A DNA stretch of 64,000 bases from Pseudomonadota bacterium (GCA_023391095.1 JAEWBN010000009.1:186001-250000), one strand, 5' to 3'. Counted from the first letter of the stretch, positions 17,195 to 26,170 are shown. Numbers and translations: made by a program. Notes: generated by a model not told the origin, from the sequence alone.

Positions 17195-18457
17195 GTGGCC
17201 TTGCGGCGACAACTGTCAGTTATGGCGATGTTGCTGGGTTCGACCGCGGCTGTCCTGGCGCAGCCGCTGGAACCGGAAGCGGTCAAGCTGGACGAGGAGC
17301 GCCTCGCGCCCGGTCTTTATCCCGCCGCACCCGTACCTGAACAATTCGCTATCCCCAGCCCGCTCGGCCAGCCGCCGCTTGATCTGGACTGGTCGGTTGG
17401 TCTGCGCGGCAGTTTTACTAGCGCGACCACTGGCGAACGGTTTGTCACCACTCTCACCCCTCAGTTTACGGCTACCTACGATGGCCGACGCCTCGACTTA
17501 GGCATTGAGGGCAGCGCTGACCTCACCCGCGACGGGGGCGGGGACATCGGCCTGACCGGCCTGCGTCTCGGACTTTCCGGCCGTTCGCCGCTCGACAGCG
17601 CGACGACGGCGACAGGGTCGGCCAACCTGGTCCTTACCCAGGAGCCCGCGGGTTCACTTGATCTCAATCCACTGGTCACCGTTGCGCCGCAGGTGATCAC
17701 CGGCTCGCTTGGTGCGGAAATCGACCGGCAGTTCGGCAAGTTCAATCTCGGGTTGCGCCTTGATGGAGAGCGCGTCATCAACGGCACCTCTACCCGCCTC
17801 GATACCGGGGTCACGGATAATTCGGACCAGGATTACTGGGGCGGTGATGCCAGCCTGCGCCTCGGCTTTCAGGCCACGCCGATCTTCGAGGTCTTCGGGC
17901 AAGCGGGCATCGGCCGGGACGTCTTCGATGCCCCCTCGACGTCCCTGGGCGTCCGCCAGGACGCTACTGACCGCTCAGTGCGCGCGGGCATAGCGGGCAA
18001 CTGGAACAGCGTATTGTCCGCCAGTGCTTCGGTGGGGGTCGGCGAGCGGGTGTTCGATGATCCCTCGCTCGACGGTGTGACGACCCAGCTCTACGACGCC
18101 AGCATCACCTACCGCCCCGACCCCACGCTGAGCCTGACGGCAGCAGTGTCGACCACAATTACTCCGACTGGCGCCGATGCTGCGGGCACGGCGCGCGTTG
18201 ACCGCAGCGTCACGGCCAAGATCGACTACACGGTCAATTCCTGGCTGCGGATGCGCGCTTCGGCCGATTGGGGACTTGCCGAGTTCGCCGCAACGACCGA
18301 AACCGAGCGGCGGCAGGGCTTGGGGGCCGGGGCAGACTACGCGCTCAATGCCCACACTGCACTGTCGGCGGACTACGGCTACACACAACGGGAGAATAGC
18401 CTCAGTGGGCTCTCGGAAGCCCACCGCGTTACCGTCGGCATAACGGTCCGACGCTGA
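17195..18457 (+). CDS. Outer-membrane beta-barrel protein
   Basis: A 420-residue exported protein. The N-terminus MALRRQLSVMAMLLGSTAAVLAQ is a typical signal peptide ending in a cleavable A-x-A-like site. The mature part has repeated amphipathic strands with alternating hydrophobic residues (for example LDLGIEGSADLTRDGG, FNLGLRLDGERVING, LTAAVSTTITPTG). It finishes GITVRR rather than with the classic C-terminal aromatic. About 16-18 strands could be drawn by eye. GTG 17195 follows AGCGGAGCG. It stands alone, after nfeD and convergent with galU. It resembles the Hyphomicrobiales barrel families of unknown role (OMP_b-brl type). No substrate can be assigned. Confidence 0.8.
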   Translation: MALRRQLSVMAMLLGSTAAVLAQPLEPEAVKLDEERLAPGLYPAAPVPEQFAIPSPLGQPPLDLDWSVGLRGSFTSATTGERFVTTLTPQFTATYDGRRLDLGIEGSADLTRDGGGDIGLTGLRLGLSGRSPLDSATTATGSANLVLTQEPAGSLDLNPLVTVAPQVITGSLGAEIDRQFGKFNLGLRLDGERVINGTSTRLDTGVTDNSDQDYWGGDASLRLGFQATPIFEVFGQAGIGRDVFDAPSTSLGVRQDATDRSVRAGIAGNWNSVLSASASVGVGERVFDDPSLDGVTTQLYDASITYRPDPTLSLTAAVSTTITPTGADAAGTARVDRSVTAKIDYTVNSWLRMRASADWGLAEFAATTETERRQGLGAGADYALNAHTALSADYGYTQRENSLSGLSEAHRVTVGITVRR

Positions 18458-18471
18458 GGCAGGAAGCCGGC

Positions 18472-19356
18472 CTAGAGCCGGTCTTCGAGGTGAAGCGCGC
18501 GCAATTCCTCGAGGAAGCCCTCGCGGATATCGTCCCGGTCGAGCGCAAAGACCACATTGGCCGTCAGGAACCCGATCTTGGAGCCGCAGTCGAAGACCTT
18601 GCCGTCATATTTGACGCCGGTGAACTTCTGGCTCTGCATCAGGGTTTGCATGGCATCGGTGAGCTGGATTTCGCCACCGGCTCCGCGCGTTTGTTCGCTC
18701 AGCAGAGCAAAAATTTCGGGCTGGAGGATGTAGCGGCCGGAAATGAAGAGGTTCGAGGGCGCGTCTTCGCGCTTGGGCTTCTCCACCATCCCATTGATGG
18801 CGAAACCCTTGTCGTCGCCTTCGCCGCGGACCACCACACCATAGGATGAGACATCGTCCCAGGAGCATTCCTCGACGCCAATGATGTTGCCGGCGCGCTC
18901 CTCATAGGCATCCATCATCTGGCGCAGAACGCCGGGCTGGGCCTGAAAAATCATGTCGGGCAGCAAGAGGGCAAAAGGCTGGTCTCCGACGATGTCGCGT
19001 GCGCACCAGACCGCGTGTCCAAGGCCCAGCGGTTCCTGCTGACGCGTGAAGCTGGTGCGGCCGGCCGATGGCAAGTCTTTCTGCAATTCCGCCAGGGCGG
19101 CGTTCTTGCCGCGGCTTTCCAGGGTCGCCTCGAGCTCGAACTGGCGGTCGAAATGGTCCTCGATGACGCCCTTGTTGCGGCCCGTGACAAACACGAAATG
19201 CTCGATCCCTGCTTCACGTGCCTCATCGACGGCGTATTGAATGAGCGGACGGTCCACCACGGTCAGCATTTCTTTCGGCATGGCCTTTGTCGCCGGCAGA
19301 AACCGGGTTCCCAGGCCAGCGACGGGAAATACGGCAGTACGGACACGCTTGGACAC
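18472..19356 (-). CDS. galU: UTP-glucose-1-phosphate uridylyltransferase
   Basis: Makes UDP-glucose from UTP and glucose 1-phosphate for exopolysaccharide, LPS and glucan synthesis. The nucleotidyltransferase signature is AVFPVAGLGTRFLPATKAMPKEMLTV at residues 8-33, with LLLPDMIF as the metal-binding segment and VEKPKREDAPSNLFISGRYIL typical of GalU. At 294 residues it is of normal length. GTG 19356 follows GGAGAG. It is divergent from galE, which acts on its product, so the 108-base gap between them probably carries both promoters. Confidence 0.97.
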   Translation of the reverse strand: MSKRVRTAVFPVAGLGTRFLPATKAMPKEMLTVVDRPLIQYAVDEAREAGIEHFVFVTGRNKGVIEDHFDRQFELEATLESRGKNAALAELQKDLPSAGRTSFTRQQEPLGLGHAVWCARDIVGDQPFALLLPDMIFQAQPGVLRQMMDAYEERAGNIIGVEECSWDDVSSYGVVVRGEGDDKGFAINGMVEKPKREDAPSNLFISGRYILQPEIFALLSEQTRGAGGEIQLTDAMQTLMQSQKFTGVKYDGKVFDCGSKIGFLTANVVFALDRDDIREGFLEELRALHLEDRL

Positions 19357-19464
19357 GCAATTCTCTCCAATGAGGGTTGGCGGGCGGACGGGCGTAAAGA
19401 TAAATCAATGTCTGCCACATAATCCTGTCGGGAAACAGGTGGTTCCCCTCCGAGGAGTTCGCGA

Positions 19465-20451
19465 ATGTCCGTCTTGGTTACCGGCGGTGCCGGCTATATC
19501 GGCAGTCATATGGTGCTGAACCTGGCCGATAGCGGCGAGGATGTTGTGGTGCTCGACAACCTCGTCACCGGCTTCGACTGGGCCATCGATGGCAGGGCAA
19601 AGTTCGAACCAGGCAATGCGGGGGATACCGACCTCGTGCTGCGGCTGATCGAAAAGCACCGCATTACCGAGATCATCCATTTCGCCGGGTCCATCGTGGT
19701 GCCGGAATCGGTTTCCGATCCGCTGAAATACTATGCCAACAACACCGCGACCTCTCGCAACCTCATCGAGGCGGCGGTCAAAGGCGGGGTGAAACACTTC
19801 ATCTTTTCCTCGACGGCAGCGGTCTATGGCATGACCGGGCTGGCGCCGGTTGTCGAAACGACGCCGCTCAACCCCATGTCGCCCTATGGCCGCTCCAAGC
19901 TGATGACCGAGTGGATGCTGGCCGACGTCGCCGCCGCCCACCCCATCACTTATGGGGTCCTGCGCTACTTCAATGTCGCCGGGGCCGATCCGGACAAGCG
20001 CTCCGGGCAGTCGACGCCTGCCGCAACCCATCTCATCAAGGTCGCCTGTCAGGTGGCACTGGGCCAACGCCAGAAGATGGATATTTTCGGCACGGACTTC
20101 GAAACGCCCGATGGCACCGGGGTGCGCGACTATATTCACGTGACCGATCTCATTGCCGCCCACGCTCTGCTTCTCAAGCACCTGCGCCGGGGCGGACAGA
20201 GCACAACGCTCAACTGTGCCTATGGGCGCGGCTATTCCGTACGCGAAGTGGTCGAAACGGTCCGCGAAGTGTCGGGCGTCAACCTGCGTGCCGACGAGGG
20301 GCCGCGCCGTGCAGGGGATCCGGCTTCGATCACTGCAACGGGGGAAAAGGTCCGTCAGGTTCTGGGCTGGCAGCCCGAGCATGACGACCTCAAAGAGATC
20401 GTCGCCACCGCTTATGCCTGGGAACGGCACCTCATGACGCGCAACTGCTGA
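19465..20451 (+). CDS. galE: UDP-glucose 4-epimerase
   Basis: Interconverts UDP-glucose and UDP-galactose using bound NAD. The Rossmann motif GGAGYIGSHM is at residues 7-16, the catalytic Ser/Thr in FSSTAAVYG and the Tyr-x3-Lys in SPYGRSKLM. NVAGADP and HVTDLIAAH are typical extended-SDR blocks. At 328 residues it is normal. ATG 19465 follows GAGGAG. It is divergent from galU. Next on the same strand is a lytic transglycosylase with a 62-base gap, probably not functionally linked. Confidence 0.97.
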   Translation: MSVLVTGGAGYIGSHMVLNLADSGEDVVVLDNLVTGFDWAIDGRAKFEPGNAGDTDLVLRLIEKHRITEIIHFAGSIVVPESVSDPLKYYANNTATSRNLIEAAVKGGVKHFIFSSTAAVYGMTGLAPVVETTPLNPMSPYGRSKLMTEWMLADVAAAHPITYGVLRYFNVAGADPDKRSGQSTPAATHLIKVACQVALGQRQKMDIFGTDFETPDGTGVRDYIHVTDLIAAHALLLKHLRRGGQSTTLNCAYGRGYSVREVVETVREVSGVNLRADEGPRRAGDPASITATGEKVRQVLGWQPEHDDLKEIVATAYAWERHLMTRNC

Positions 20452-20513
20452 CTTTCCAGCGGTCTGGATTGGAGGCACACTCGGCGACAGGGCTATTCTC
20501 GCGGAGGCCGGCG

Positions 20514-21710
20514 ATGCGGCTATTGTTGTTTTTCTGGCTGGCCCTGGCAGCTCCCGCGCTGGCCCAGCCCATCGGCAGCTTCGAGCAGTTCGTCGCGGGG
20601 TTCCGCAGCGAAGCCATTGCAGGCGGGGTCAGCGGCGCGACCTATGACGCCCTTATGGTCGGGCTCACACCCGATCCCAGCGTGCCCAGCCTTGTGGAAA
20701 CCCAACCCGAATTCACCACACCGGTCTGGGACTATCTCGATGCACGGGTTTCCCCGGGACGGGTCGAGCGGGGCCGGGCGGCGCTGGCGCGGAACAGCGC
20801 GCTGTTCTCGGCTGTGGGTCAGCGCTACGGGGTGGACCCCTATCTCCTCGGCGCCATCTGGGGGATTGAAACCGATTATGGGGCCGTTCTGGTCAATTCC
20901 AGCCTGATCCGGCCCATCGTGCGCTCGCTGGCGACCGTGGCCTGGCAGAACCGCACCCGGCATGCAGAAGACAAGCAGGACCTCGTTGCGGCGCTCAAGC
21001 TTGCGGCCGCCAATGGCAATGTTTCCCCCATCGGCTCCTGGGCCGGGGCGATTGGACACCTCCAGGTCAATCCGCACAATGTGCTGGCCTATGGTACGGA
21101 TGGGAACGGCGATGGCCGCGTCGACCTTCACGCCTCGCTCGCCGACGCCCTGGCGACCAGTGCCGCCTTTATCCGGGGTATGGGCTATCAGCCGGCGCTC
21201 GATTGGGGCTTTGAGGTCAGCGTCCCGGCAGGCTTTGACTATCTCCTGGCCGACCGGGAAGCGATGCGGCCGATCAGTTTCTTCGCCCAGCGCGGCGTGA
21301 GCCGTGTCTCCGGCCGGCCATTTCCTGCCGATGACATCCCGGTATTTCTCTACGCGCCGGCCGGTGCGAGCGGACCAAAATTCCTGATGACGCCGAACTA
21401 CTTGGTCATCAAGGGCTACAACTTTTCCGATAGCTACGCGCTCGCGGTGGCCCACCTGACAGACCGACTCAAGGGGGGCGGGCCCTTTGTCACGCCCTGG
21501 CCGCGCAATACGCAGTTCCCAAATCTGGCCCAGCGGCGCGCCATCCAGGAGGCGCTGAAAACACTCGGCTATTACAATGGCGTGGTGGATGGGCGGATCG
21601 GGCCGGTGACCCAGGCCGCCTATGCCCGCTTCCAGGCGGCCCGTGGCGAAGTGGCCGACGGCTTTGTCACCAGCAGGGCCTATGATCTGCTTGCAACGGC
21701 GCTCCGGTAA
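20514..21710 (+). CDS. Lytic murein transglycosylase (MltB-like) with peptidoglycan-binding domain
   Basis: Exported enzyme that cleaves peptidoglycan with formation of 1,6-anhydroMurNAc. Signal peptide MRLLLFFWLALAAPALAQ. The family-3 catalytic domain contains the Glu in LGAIWGIETDYG and the substrate-groove segment AGAIGHLQVNPHNVLAYGTDGNGDGRVDL. The C-terminal 60 residues are a peptidoglycan-binding repeat (RRAIQEALKTLGYYNGVVDGRIGPVTQAAYARFQ). 398 residues. I chose ATG 20514 because GCGGAGG lies 7 bases upstream and it gives a proper signal peptide; an in-frame start at 20469 does not. Confidence 0.95.
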   Translation: MRLLLFFWLALAAPALAQPIGSFEQFVAGFRSEAIAGGVSGATYDALMVGLTPDPSVPSLVETQPEFTTPVWDYLDARVSPGRVERGRAALARNSALFSAVGQRYGVDPYLLGAIWGIETDYGAVLVNSSLIRPIVRSLATVAWQNRTRHAEDKQDLVAALKLAAANGNVSPIGSWAGAIGHLQVNPHNVLAYGTDGNGDGRVDLHASLADALATSAAFIRGMGYQPALDWGFEVSVPAGFDYLLADREAMRPISFFAQRGVSRVSGRPFPADDIPVFLYAPAGASGPKFLMTPNYLVIKGYNFSDSYALAVAHLTDRLKGGGPFVTPWPRNTQFPNLAQRRAIQEALKTLGYYNGVVDGRIGPVTQAAYARFQAARGEVADGFVTSRAYDLLATALR

Positions 21711-21778
21711 CGGGGCGGCGAGGCCCGTGGCGAGCACAGCCCTTTGATGCTAGAAGCAGCCCCAATGGTGCGGACAAG

Positions 21779-22969
21779 ATGATGAAACGCCTGGCGCTGC
21801 TTTTGCTCATTGTGTGCACGATGGTTCAGCCCGTCGTGCCTGCCGTGGCGCAGTCCGACATGGGCGACCGGTTCGAGGTGGCTCAGGCCGAGCAGCCGCG
21901 CCGCCGCACGCTTTTCGATCTCCTCTTCGGTGAAGAACCGGCGCCACCACCGTCCCAGCCTGCGCCCCGGCAGAGCCAGCCCCGCCAGAGCGCCCCGTCA
22001 GCTTCCTTGCCGCCGCCCAAGCCGCAGGTGGAAAAGGCCGCAGATGCGACCCGGCTTGCCGTGTTCGGCGACTCGCTGGCCGTTGACCTCGCGCGGGCCC
22101 TGGAGCGGTTCTACGAGGAAGATCCCAACCTCGTGGTCATCGGGCAGGGCGTTGGGTCGTCGGGCTTTGTGCGCGACGACTATTTCGACTGGCAAAAAGC
22201 GATAGAGGAGCAGATCGAGGCCGACAGTTTCGATCTGGCCGTGGTCTTCATCGGCATCAATGACCGGCAGGAACTTGTTGCGGGCAATGCCCGCTACCCG
22301 GCGCTGTCAGATGGGTGGAACGCGGCCTACCAGGCCCGGCTCAATGCTTTTTTGGGCAAGCTCCGGGCAGCCCGCAAGCCCGTCATCTGGATCGGCCTGC
22401 CACCCATGTCGCGCAGCGAATATTCAACAGCGATCAGCCAGATCAGCGCCATCCAGAAAATGGCGGCCTTTTCGGGCGGGGCTGAATTTCTCGATATCTA
22501 CGACCGTTTCCTGGGTGATGACGGCCGCTATTCGGCCTATGGCCCGGATGTGAACGGGGTCAATGCGCTCATGCGCAAGGATGACGGCATCCACCTCTCT
22601 ACGGCCGGGTCCGACAAGTTGGCCTTCTATGTCAGCCAGGCCGTCCGCACCTTTTACCGGGCGGGCGGGATCAGCGTTGCGGTGGTCGATCCCCTTGCCG
22701 GCACCGACGCTGGTGCCATGTTGCGCCCGCCTTTTCAGGGACAGGGGCAGATTCGCCTACTGGAAGTTGCCGGGGCGGTGGTGCCGCTCAGCCGGGTGCC
22801 GCAACGGGCCGACGATCTGTTGCTTGCGACAGAGCGGGGCAGCAGCCAATCCAGCTTCTCTCTGGAGCAGCTCATGCAGGCGCCCAAGGGCCGCGTGGAT
22901 GATTTCGGTGTCGGCCTTGATGCAGACGATGAAACGAGCGCAGGCGCGGAAGCTGAGGCGCCTCAGTAA
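21779..22969 (+). CDS. Exported SGNH/GDSL-type hydrolase (DUF459)
   Basis: A 396-residue secreted or periplasmic protein with signal peptide MMKRLALLLLIVCTMVQPVVPAVAQ. It is followed by a Pro/Gln-rich linker (about residues 60-85). The SGNH catalytic domain has block I VFGDSLAVDLA (Ser), block III IGINDRQ (Asn) and block V DGIHLSTAGSDKLAF (Asp-x2-His), so all catalytic elements are present. Such DUF459 proteins may deacylate or deacetylate envelope glycans; the substrate is unknown. It follows the transglycosylase by 68 bases, so both may act on the cell wall. Its 3' end overlaps a small antisense gene (22963-23088) by 7 bases. Confidence 0.9.
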   Translation: MMKRLALLLLIVCTMVQPVVPAVAQSDMGDRFEVAQAEQPRRRTLFDLLFGEEPAPPPSQPAPRQSQPRQSAPSASLPPPKPQVEKAADATRLAVFGDSLAVDLARALERFYEEDPNLVVIGQGVGSSGFVRDDYFDWQKAIEEQIEADSFDLAVVFIGINDRQELVAGNARYPALSDGWNAAYQARLNAFLGKLRAARKPVIWIGLPPMSRSEYSTAISQISAIQKMAAFSGGAEFLDIYDRFLGDDGRYSAYGPDVNGVNALMRKDDGIHLSTAGSDKLAFYVSQAVRTFYRAGGISVAVVDPLAGTDAGAMLRPPFQGQGQIRLLEVAGAVVPLSRVPQRADDLLLATERGSSQSSFSLEQLMQAPKGRVDDFGVGLDADDETSAGAEAEAPQ

Positions 22970-23088
22970 GGCGGCGGCGCGTCCCAAGTCAGGGGCTGGA
23001 GGATTTCGGAGCGGGCCGTGCCCGTGCCCGCAGCGCTGGTCGCCAGAATAGCAAAAATCAAAAGTACAAGGGCAGCAGCTAGGCGCAT
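22963..23088 (-). CDS. 41-residue exported peptide (hypothetical)
   Basis: Reads MRLAAALVLLIFAILATSAA, then GTGTARSEILQPLTWDAPPPY and stop. The first 26 residues look like a signal peptide with an A-R-S-E region where cleavage could occur, leaving a mature peptide of about 15 residues rich in Pro with a terminal Tyr. A strong ribosome site GGGGAGAG lies 6-7 bases before the ATG. Upstream on the minus strand, at 23155-23173, is an AT-rich stretch with TATATT. It converges with the SGNH gene, overlapping its stop by 7 bases. It is too short for most gene callers. No function known; a lipoprotein Cys is absent. Confidence 0.55.
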   Translation of the reverse strand: MRLAAALVLLIFAILATSAAGTGTARSEILQPLTWDAPPPY

Positions 23089-23154
23089 CTGGTCTCTCCC
23101 CGGGGCCGGATGCCAGTTCTGTGCGCTCATGGCGTCAGGCGGTCAATGACAGCC

Positions 23155-23169
23155 CTAACGTTTGATTAA
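23155..23169. promoter_or_regulatory. CtrA-like box in the AT-rich promoter of the 41-residue peptide
   Basis: CTAA-N7-TTAA on the plus strand (TTAA-N7-TTAG on the minus), seven of eight bases of the CtrA consensus. It is embedded in an AT-rich island at 23155-23203 that stands out in this G+C-rich region. Confidence 0.35.
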
Positions 23170-23197
23170 TATAGACAATTTTAACGATTTTATCGCG

Positions 23198-23830
23198 TCA
23201 GACAGGGGCGCCGAGAAGTCCGCTGGCGCGAATGCCGTCGAAGACGAACTGCACGGCAAGAGCCGCCAGAAGAATGCCGACGACGCGGGACACAACAGAC
23301 AGGCCGGTCAGCCCAAGGAGGCGCTGAATGGGGATGGCGATCAGCAGGGTCAGCCAAGCCAGCGCCAGGATAGCGACCAGCGCTGCCAGCACCAGCCAGA
23401 ATTCAAGATCGGACTCCGCGCCCGTCGTGAGAAGGATCACGGCGCTGATGGCGCCGGGTCCGGCCAGAAGCGGCATGGCCAGGGGGAAAATCGAAATGTC
23501 CTGCGCCTTGCGTGCTTCGCGCTCTTCCTCATCGGTGGTGCCGGTGCCGCCCGAATGACGGGCAAAGACCATGTCGATGGCGATCAACAGCAGGAGCACA
23601 CCGCCTGCCGTGCGCAGGGCCGGGATGGTGATGCCGAAAACATCGAGAATGGTGTTTCCGAGCACGGCGAAGAACAGCAGGATCGCCAGCGCGACAAGGA
23701 CGCCGCGCGTGGCAAAGATGCGTCGCTGGGCCGGCGTATTGTCCTTGGTCAGCGCCGCAAAAATGAAGGCAATGTCGGCAACGCCCACCGTTGCGAACAG
23801 CGTGGCAAATGCAACGAGAAAGGTGTCCAT
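23198..23830 (-). CDS. MarC-family integral membrane protein
   Basis: About 210 residues with six hydrophobic segments, the UPF0056/MarC pattern: FLVAFATLFATVGVADIAFIFAALT, LVALAILLFFAVLGNTILDVFGI, LRTAGGVLLLLIAIDMVFA, IFPLAMPLLAGPGAISAVILLT (the conserved PLAxPLLAGPGAI motif), WLVLAALVAILALAWLTLLIA and VVGILLAALAVQFVFDGI. I place the start at ATG 23830 (MDTFLVAF). A TTG at 23854 extends the frame but is not typical. The family is a putative transporter without a firm substrate; its link to multiple antibiotic resistance is historical only. It sits downstream of gshB on the same strand. Confidence 0.93.
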   Translation of the reverse strand: MDTFLVAFATLFATVGVADIAFIFAALTKDNTPAQRRIFATRGVLVALAILLFFAVLGNTILDVFGITIPALRTAGGVLLLLIAIDMVFARHSGGTGTTDEEEREARKAQDISIFPLAMPLLAGPGAISAVILLTTGAESDLEFWLVLAALVAILALAWLTLLIAIPIQRLLGLTGLSVVSRVVGILLAALAVQFVFDGIRASGLLGAPV

Positions 23831-23888
23831 GCGCGCCCCCGTGATCAGCGACAAGCACTAGGCCATTTGCCTTGCCCCGCCAAGCGCC

Positions 23889-24833
23889 TCAAGCGCGGCG
23901 TTTCTCGATCGCGTCCCAGATCAGGGCGGCGATATCGGGCCCACCGAAGCGCTTGATCTCGCGGATACCGGTGGGCGACGTCACATTGATCTCGGTAAGA
24001 TAGCCGCCGATCACATCGATCCCGACAAAGATCATATCCCGTTCCTTGAGGGCCGGGGCGATGCGGGCACAGATCTCCTGCTCCCGCTCGGTCAGCGGAG
24101 ACAGTTCCGGGCGACCGCCGACATGCATGTTGGAGCGGGCCTCGCCGTCGGCGGGAATGCGGTTGAGCCCCATCACCGGCTCGCCATCGATGATGATGAT
24201 GCGCTTGTCGCCTTTGCGCACGTCGGGCAGGTAGCGCTGCACCATGAAGGGCTCGCGGTAATTGGCCTCGAAGAGTTCCAGGAGGCTGGCGAGGTTATGG
24301 TCGCCTTCCTGGATGAAGAACACGCCGGCACCGCCATTGCCGTAGAGCGGCTTGACGATGATGTTGCCGTGTTCCTTGCGGAAGGCCTGGATTTCGGCCC
24401 GGTCGCGCGTGACCAGCGTCGGCGGCATCAGATCGGGAAACTCGGTGACGAGGATCTTTTCCGGGGCGTTGCGGACGGCGGCGGGCGGGTTGACCACCAG
24501 CGTCTTGGGATGGATGCGCTCCAGCAGATGGGTGAGCGTGATGTAATTCATGTCGAAGGGCGGATCCTGACGCATGAGGACTACGTCCTGCGTCGAGAGA
24601 TCAATGCGCTCTGCCGCGCCCAAGGTAAAGTGCTGGCCCTTTTCGGCATCCGTCACCGTAATGGGCTGAACCAGCGCCGAAACCGTGTTGTCGCGCATGG
24701 AGAGTGTATCGGGCGTATAGTGAAGCAGCGCATGCCCGCGCGCCTGGGCCTCGAGCATCATGGCGAAAGTGGAATCGCCGCGCGGATTGATGGTGGCGAC
24801 ATGGTCCATCTGGACCGCGACTTTGAGGCTCAT
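23889..24833 (-). CDS. gshB: Glutathione synthetase
   Basis: ATP-dependent ligation of glycine to gamma-glutamylcysteine in the cytoplasm. 314 residues, normal for bacterial GshB. Visible blocks: the N-terminal AVQMDHVATINPRGDSTFAMMLEAQARGH, the RQDPPFDMNYI segment, the ATP-grasp core IIVKPLYGNGGAGVFFI, and the C-terminal metal and phosphate region GIDVIGGYLTEINVTSPTGIREI. It follows yraN by 8 bases and forms the run rsmI-yraN-gshB common in Alphaproteobacteria. Confidence 0.98.
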   Translation of the reverse strand: MSLKVAVQMDHVATINPRGDSTFAMMLEAQARGHALLHYTPDTLSMRDNTVSALVQPITVTDAEKGQHFTLGAAERIDLSTQDVVLMRQDPPFDMNYITLTHLLERIHPKTLVVNPPAAVRNAPEKILVTEFPDLMPPTLVTRDRAEIQAFRKEHGNIIVKPLYGNGGAGVFFIQEGDHNLASLLELFEANYREPFMVQRYLPDVRKGDKRIIIIDGEPVMGLNRIPADGEARSNMHVGGRPELSPLTEREQEICARIAPALKERDMIFVGIDVIGGYLTEINVTSPTGIREIKRFGGPDIAALIWDAIEKRRA

Positions 24834-24841
24834 GGCAAAAC

Positions 24842-25228
24842 TCAGTCAGCTGGAAAGGCATTGATGAGATGGCGCGGCCAGCGGCCGGGTGCAAGGAAAA
24901 TTACGTCGAAGCGAAAATCCTTGCCCATTTCGCCGGGGTGGCGGGCCAGCCAATATTGGGCGGCGCGGCTGATGCGGGACTGGTTCACCGCCGCCAGCGC
25001 AGTGCCTTCGTCGCCATTGCGGCCCCGTGTCTTGACCTCGACGAAGACAATTGTGCCTGATTTTTCAACGACAAGGTCGACCTCGCCCACCGGCGTTTTG
25101 AAGCGTCGGTCACGGATGGTGTAGAGCTTGGCCTGAAGGAAAAGGGCGCCGAGGGCCTCCCCGCGGTGGCCCCAGAGATGCGCAAGGCGGCGCCGGTCAC
25201 TCCCGGTTCTTGAGCGCGAGCGCGGCAT
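24842..25228 (-). CDS. YraN/UPF0102-family nuclease-fold protein
   Basis: A 128-residue protein of the UPF0102 family, related to PD-(D/E)xK endonucleases. The core signature is FKTPVGEVDLVVEKSGTIVFVEVKTR, with the Asp and E-V-K residues expected to bind metal. I start it at ATG 25228 (MPRSRSRTGSDRRRLAHLWG), the nearest in-frame ATG, preceded by AAGGACG. That makes it overlap the end of rsmI by 32 bases. The longer opening to 25369 lies wholly inside rsmI and is unlikely. Function in relatives is uncertain; DNA repair or recombination is a guess from fold. Confidence 0.9.
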   Translation of the reverse strand: MPRSRSRTGSDRRRLAHLWGHRGEALGALFLQAKLYTIRDRRFKTPVGEVDLVVEKSGTIVFVEVKTRGRNGDEGTALAAVNQSRISRAAQYWLARHPGEMGKDFRFDVIFLAPGRWPRHLINAFPAD

Positions 25229-26084
25229 CGTAAACGTCCTTGCGCTTGAGACCGAAGCGGGCGGCGACCTCATCGACGGCGGCGCGAAGCGGTTGATCGG
25301 ACATGGCTTTTTCAAGCTCGCCCTGCCAGTCCGCGGCATCGAGCGCAGCCGGTTCGCTGGCGCCGGCAACGACGATCACCGCCTCTCCCTTGGTGTCCTC
25401 TTCAGCAAAGCGGGCGGCGAGTTCGGAGAGACTGCCGCGGAAGGTCCGCTCGAAGCGCTTGGTGAGTTCGAGGGCGACGACGGCCTGACGGTCGCCGAAG
25501 GCTTCCGCCATGGAATTCAGAGTGTCGTCGAGGCGGCGCGGAGACTCGTAAAATATCAGTGTTTCACGTGAATCAGCGTGCTTTTTCAAGGTGTTGAGAC
25601 GAGCGCCGGCCTTGGGCGGGAGAAAGCCGTGAAAGGCAAAGGCGTCGGTGGGGAGGCCCGCAACGACCAAGGCCGAGAGCAGGGCGGAGGCGCCGGGGAT
25701 GGGGATGACGGGCAGGTTCTGGTCCACCAATTCCCGGATCAGGGGGAAGCCGGGGTCGGACAGAAGCGGGGTTCCGGCGTCGGAAATCAGCGCGATGGCG
25801 GCGCCCGCGGCAATGCGCGCGGCGATGTCGGCGGCGCGGTCGCGCTCGTTATGTTCATGTAAAGCCTGGCGTTTTCCCTTGATACCGTAGTGATCGAGGA
25901 GCTTGGCGGAGGTCCGCGTGTCCTCGCAAAGGACGATTTCGGCGGCGGCGAGGGTTTCCAGCGCCCTAAGGGTGATGTCGCGGAGGTTGCCGATGGGCGT
26001 GGCAACGACATAAAGGGCCGGCGCCAGCGGCGGGGCGGAAAAGCGTGTGCCGGCAATGAAATAGTCGCTGGTCTCGTGGCTCAT
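25197..26084 (-). CDS. rsmI: 16S rRNA (cytidine1402-2'-O)-methyltransferase RsmI
   Basis: SAM-dependent methylation of C1402 in 16S rRNA, which tunes decoding accuracy. 295 residues of the tetrapyrrole-methylase fold: ALYVVATPIGNLRDITLRALETL, IVLCEDTRTSAKLLDHYGI, ALISDAGTPLLSDPG, PIPGASALLSALV and the C-terminal KRKDVYDAALALK. It is divergent from the LpoA-like lipoprotein, an arrangement widely conserved in proteobacteria. A parS-like site (25560-25575) is inside the coding sequence. Confidence 0.97.
   Translation of the reverse strand: MSHETSDYFIAGTRFSAPPLAPALYVVATPIGNLRDITLRALETLAAAEIVLCEDTRTSAKLLDHYGIKGKRQALHEHNERDRAADIAARIAAGAAIALISDAGTPLLSDPGFPLIRELVDQNLPVIPIPGASALLSALVVAGLPTDAFAFHGFLPPKAGARLNTLKKHADSRETLIFYESPRRLDDTLNSMAEAFGDRQAVVALELTKRFERTFRGSLSELAARFAEEDTKGEAVIVVAGASEPAALDAADWQGELEKAMSDQPLRAAVDEVAARFGLKRKDVYDAALALKNRE
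25560..25575. other. parS-like site 3 (best match, inside rsmI)
   Basis: TGTTTCACGTGAATCA, identical at 15 of 16 positions to the common ParB site TGTTTCACGTGAAACA. It is within the rsmI coding region, where it must also encode protein. Confidence 0.6.
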
Positions 26085-26170
26085 GGGCCTGCCTTCCGCT
26101 CTGCAACACTTGGTTAACCAATTGGGGGGAATTTGTTAACAGACTGTGCACGCTGAGGTTGGCATCAGCC

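Noticed and set aside
14785..17286. 833-codon open frame on the minus strand
   Set aside because: Antisense to the GH25, qmcA and nfeD genes. Long antisense frames are usual in high-G+C DNA.
19215..20150. Two more CACGTG sites (near 19217 in galU and 20138 in galE)
   Set aside because: They lack the GAATC half and are explained by codons; the flanks do not fit the six-site family.
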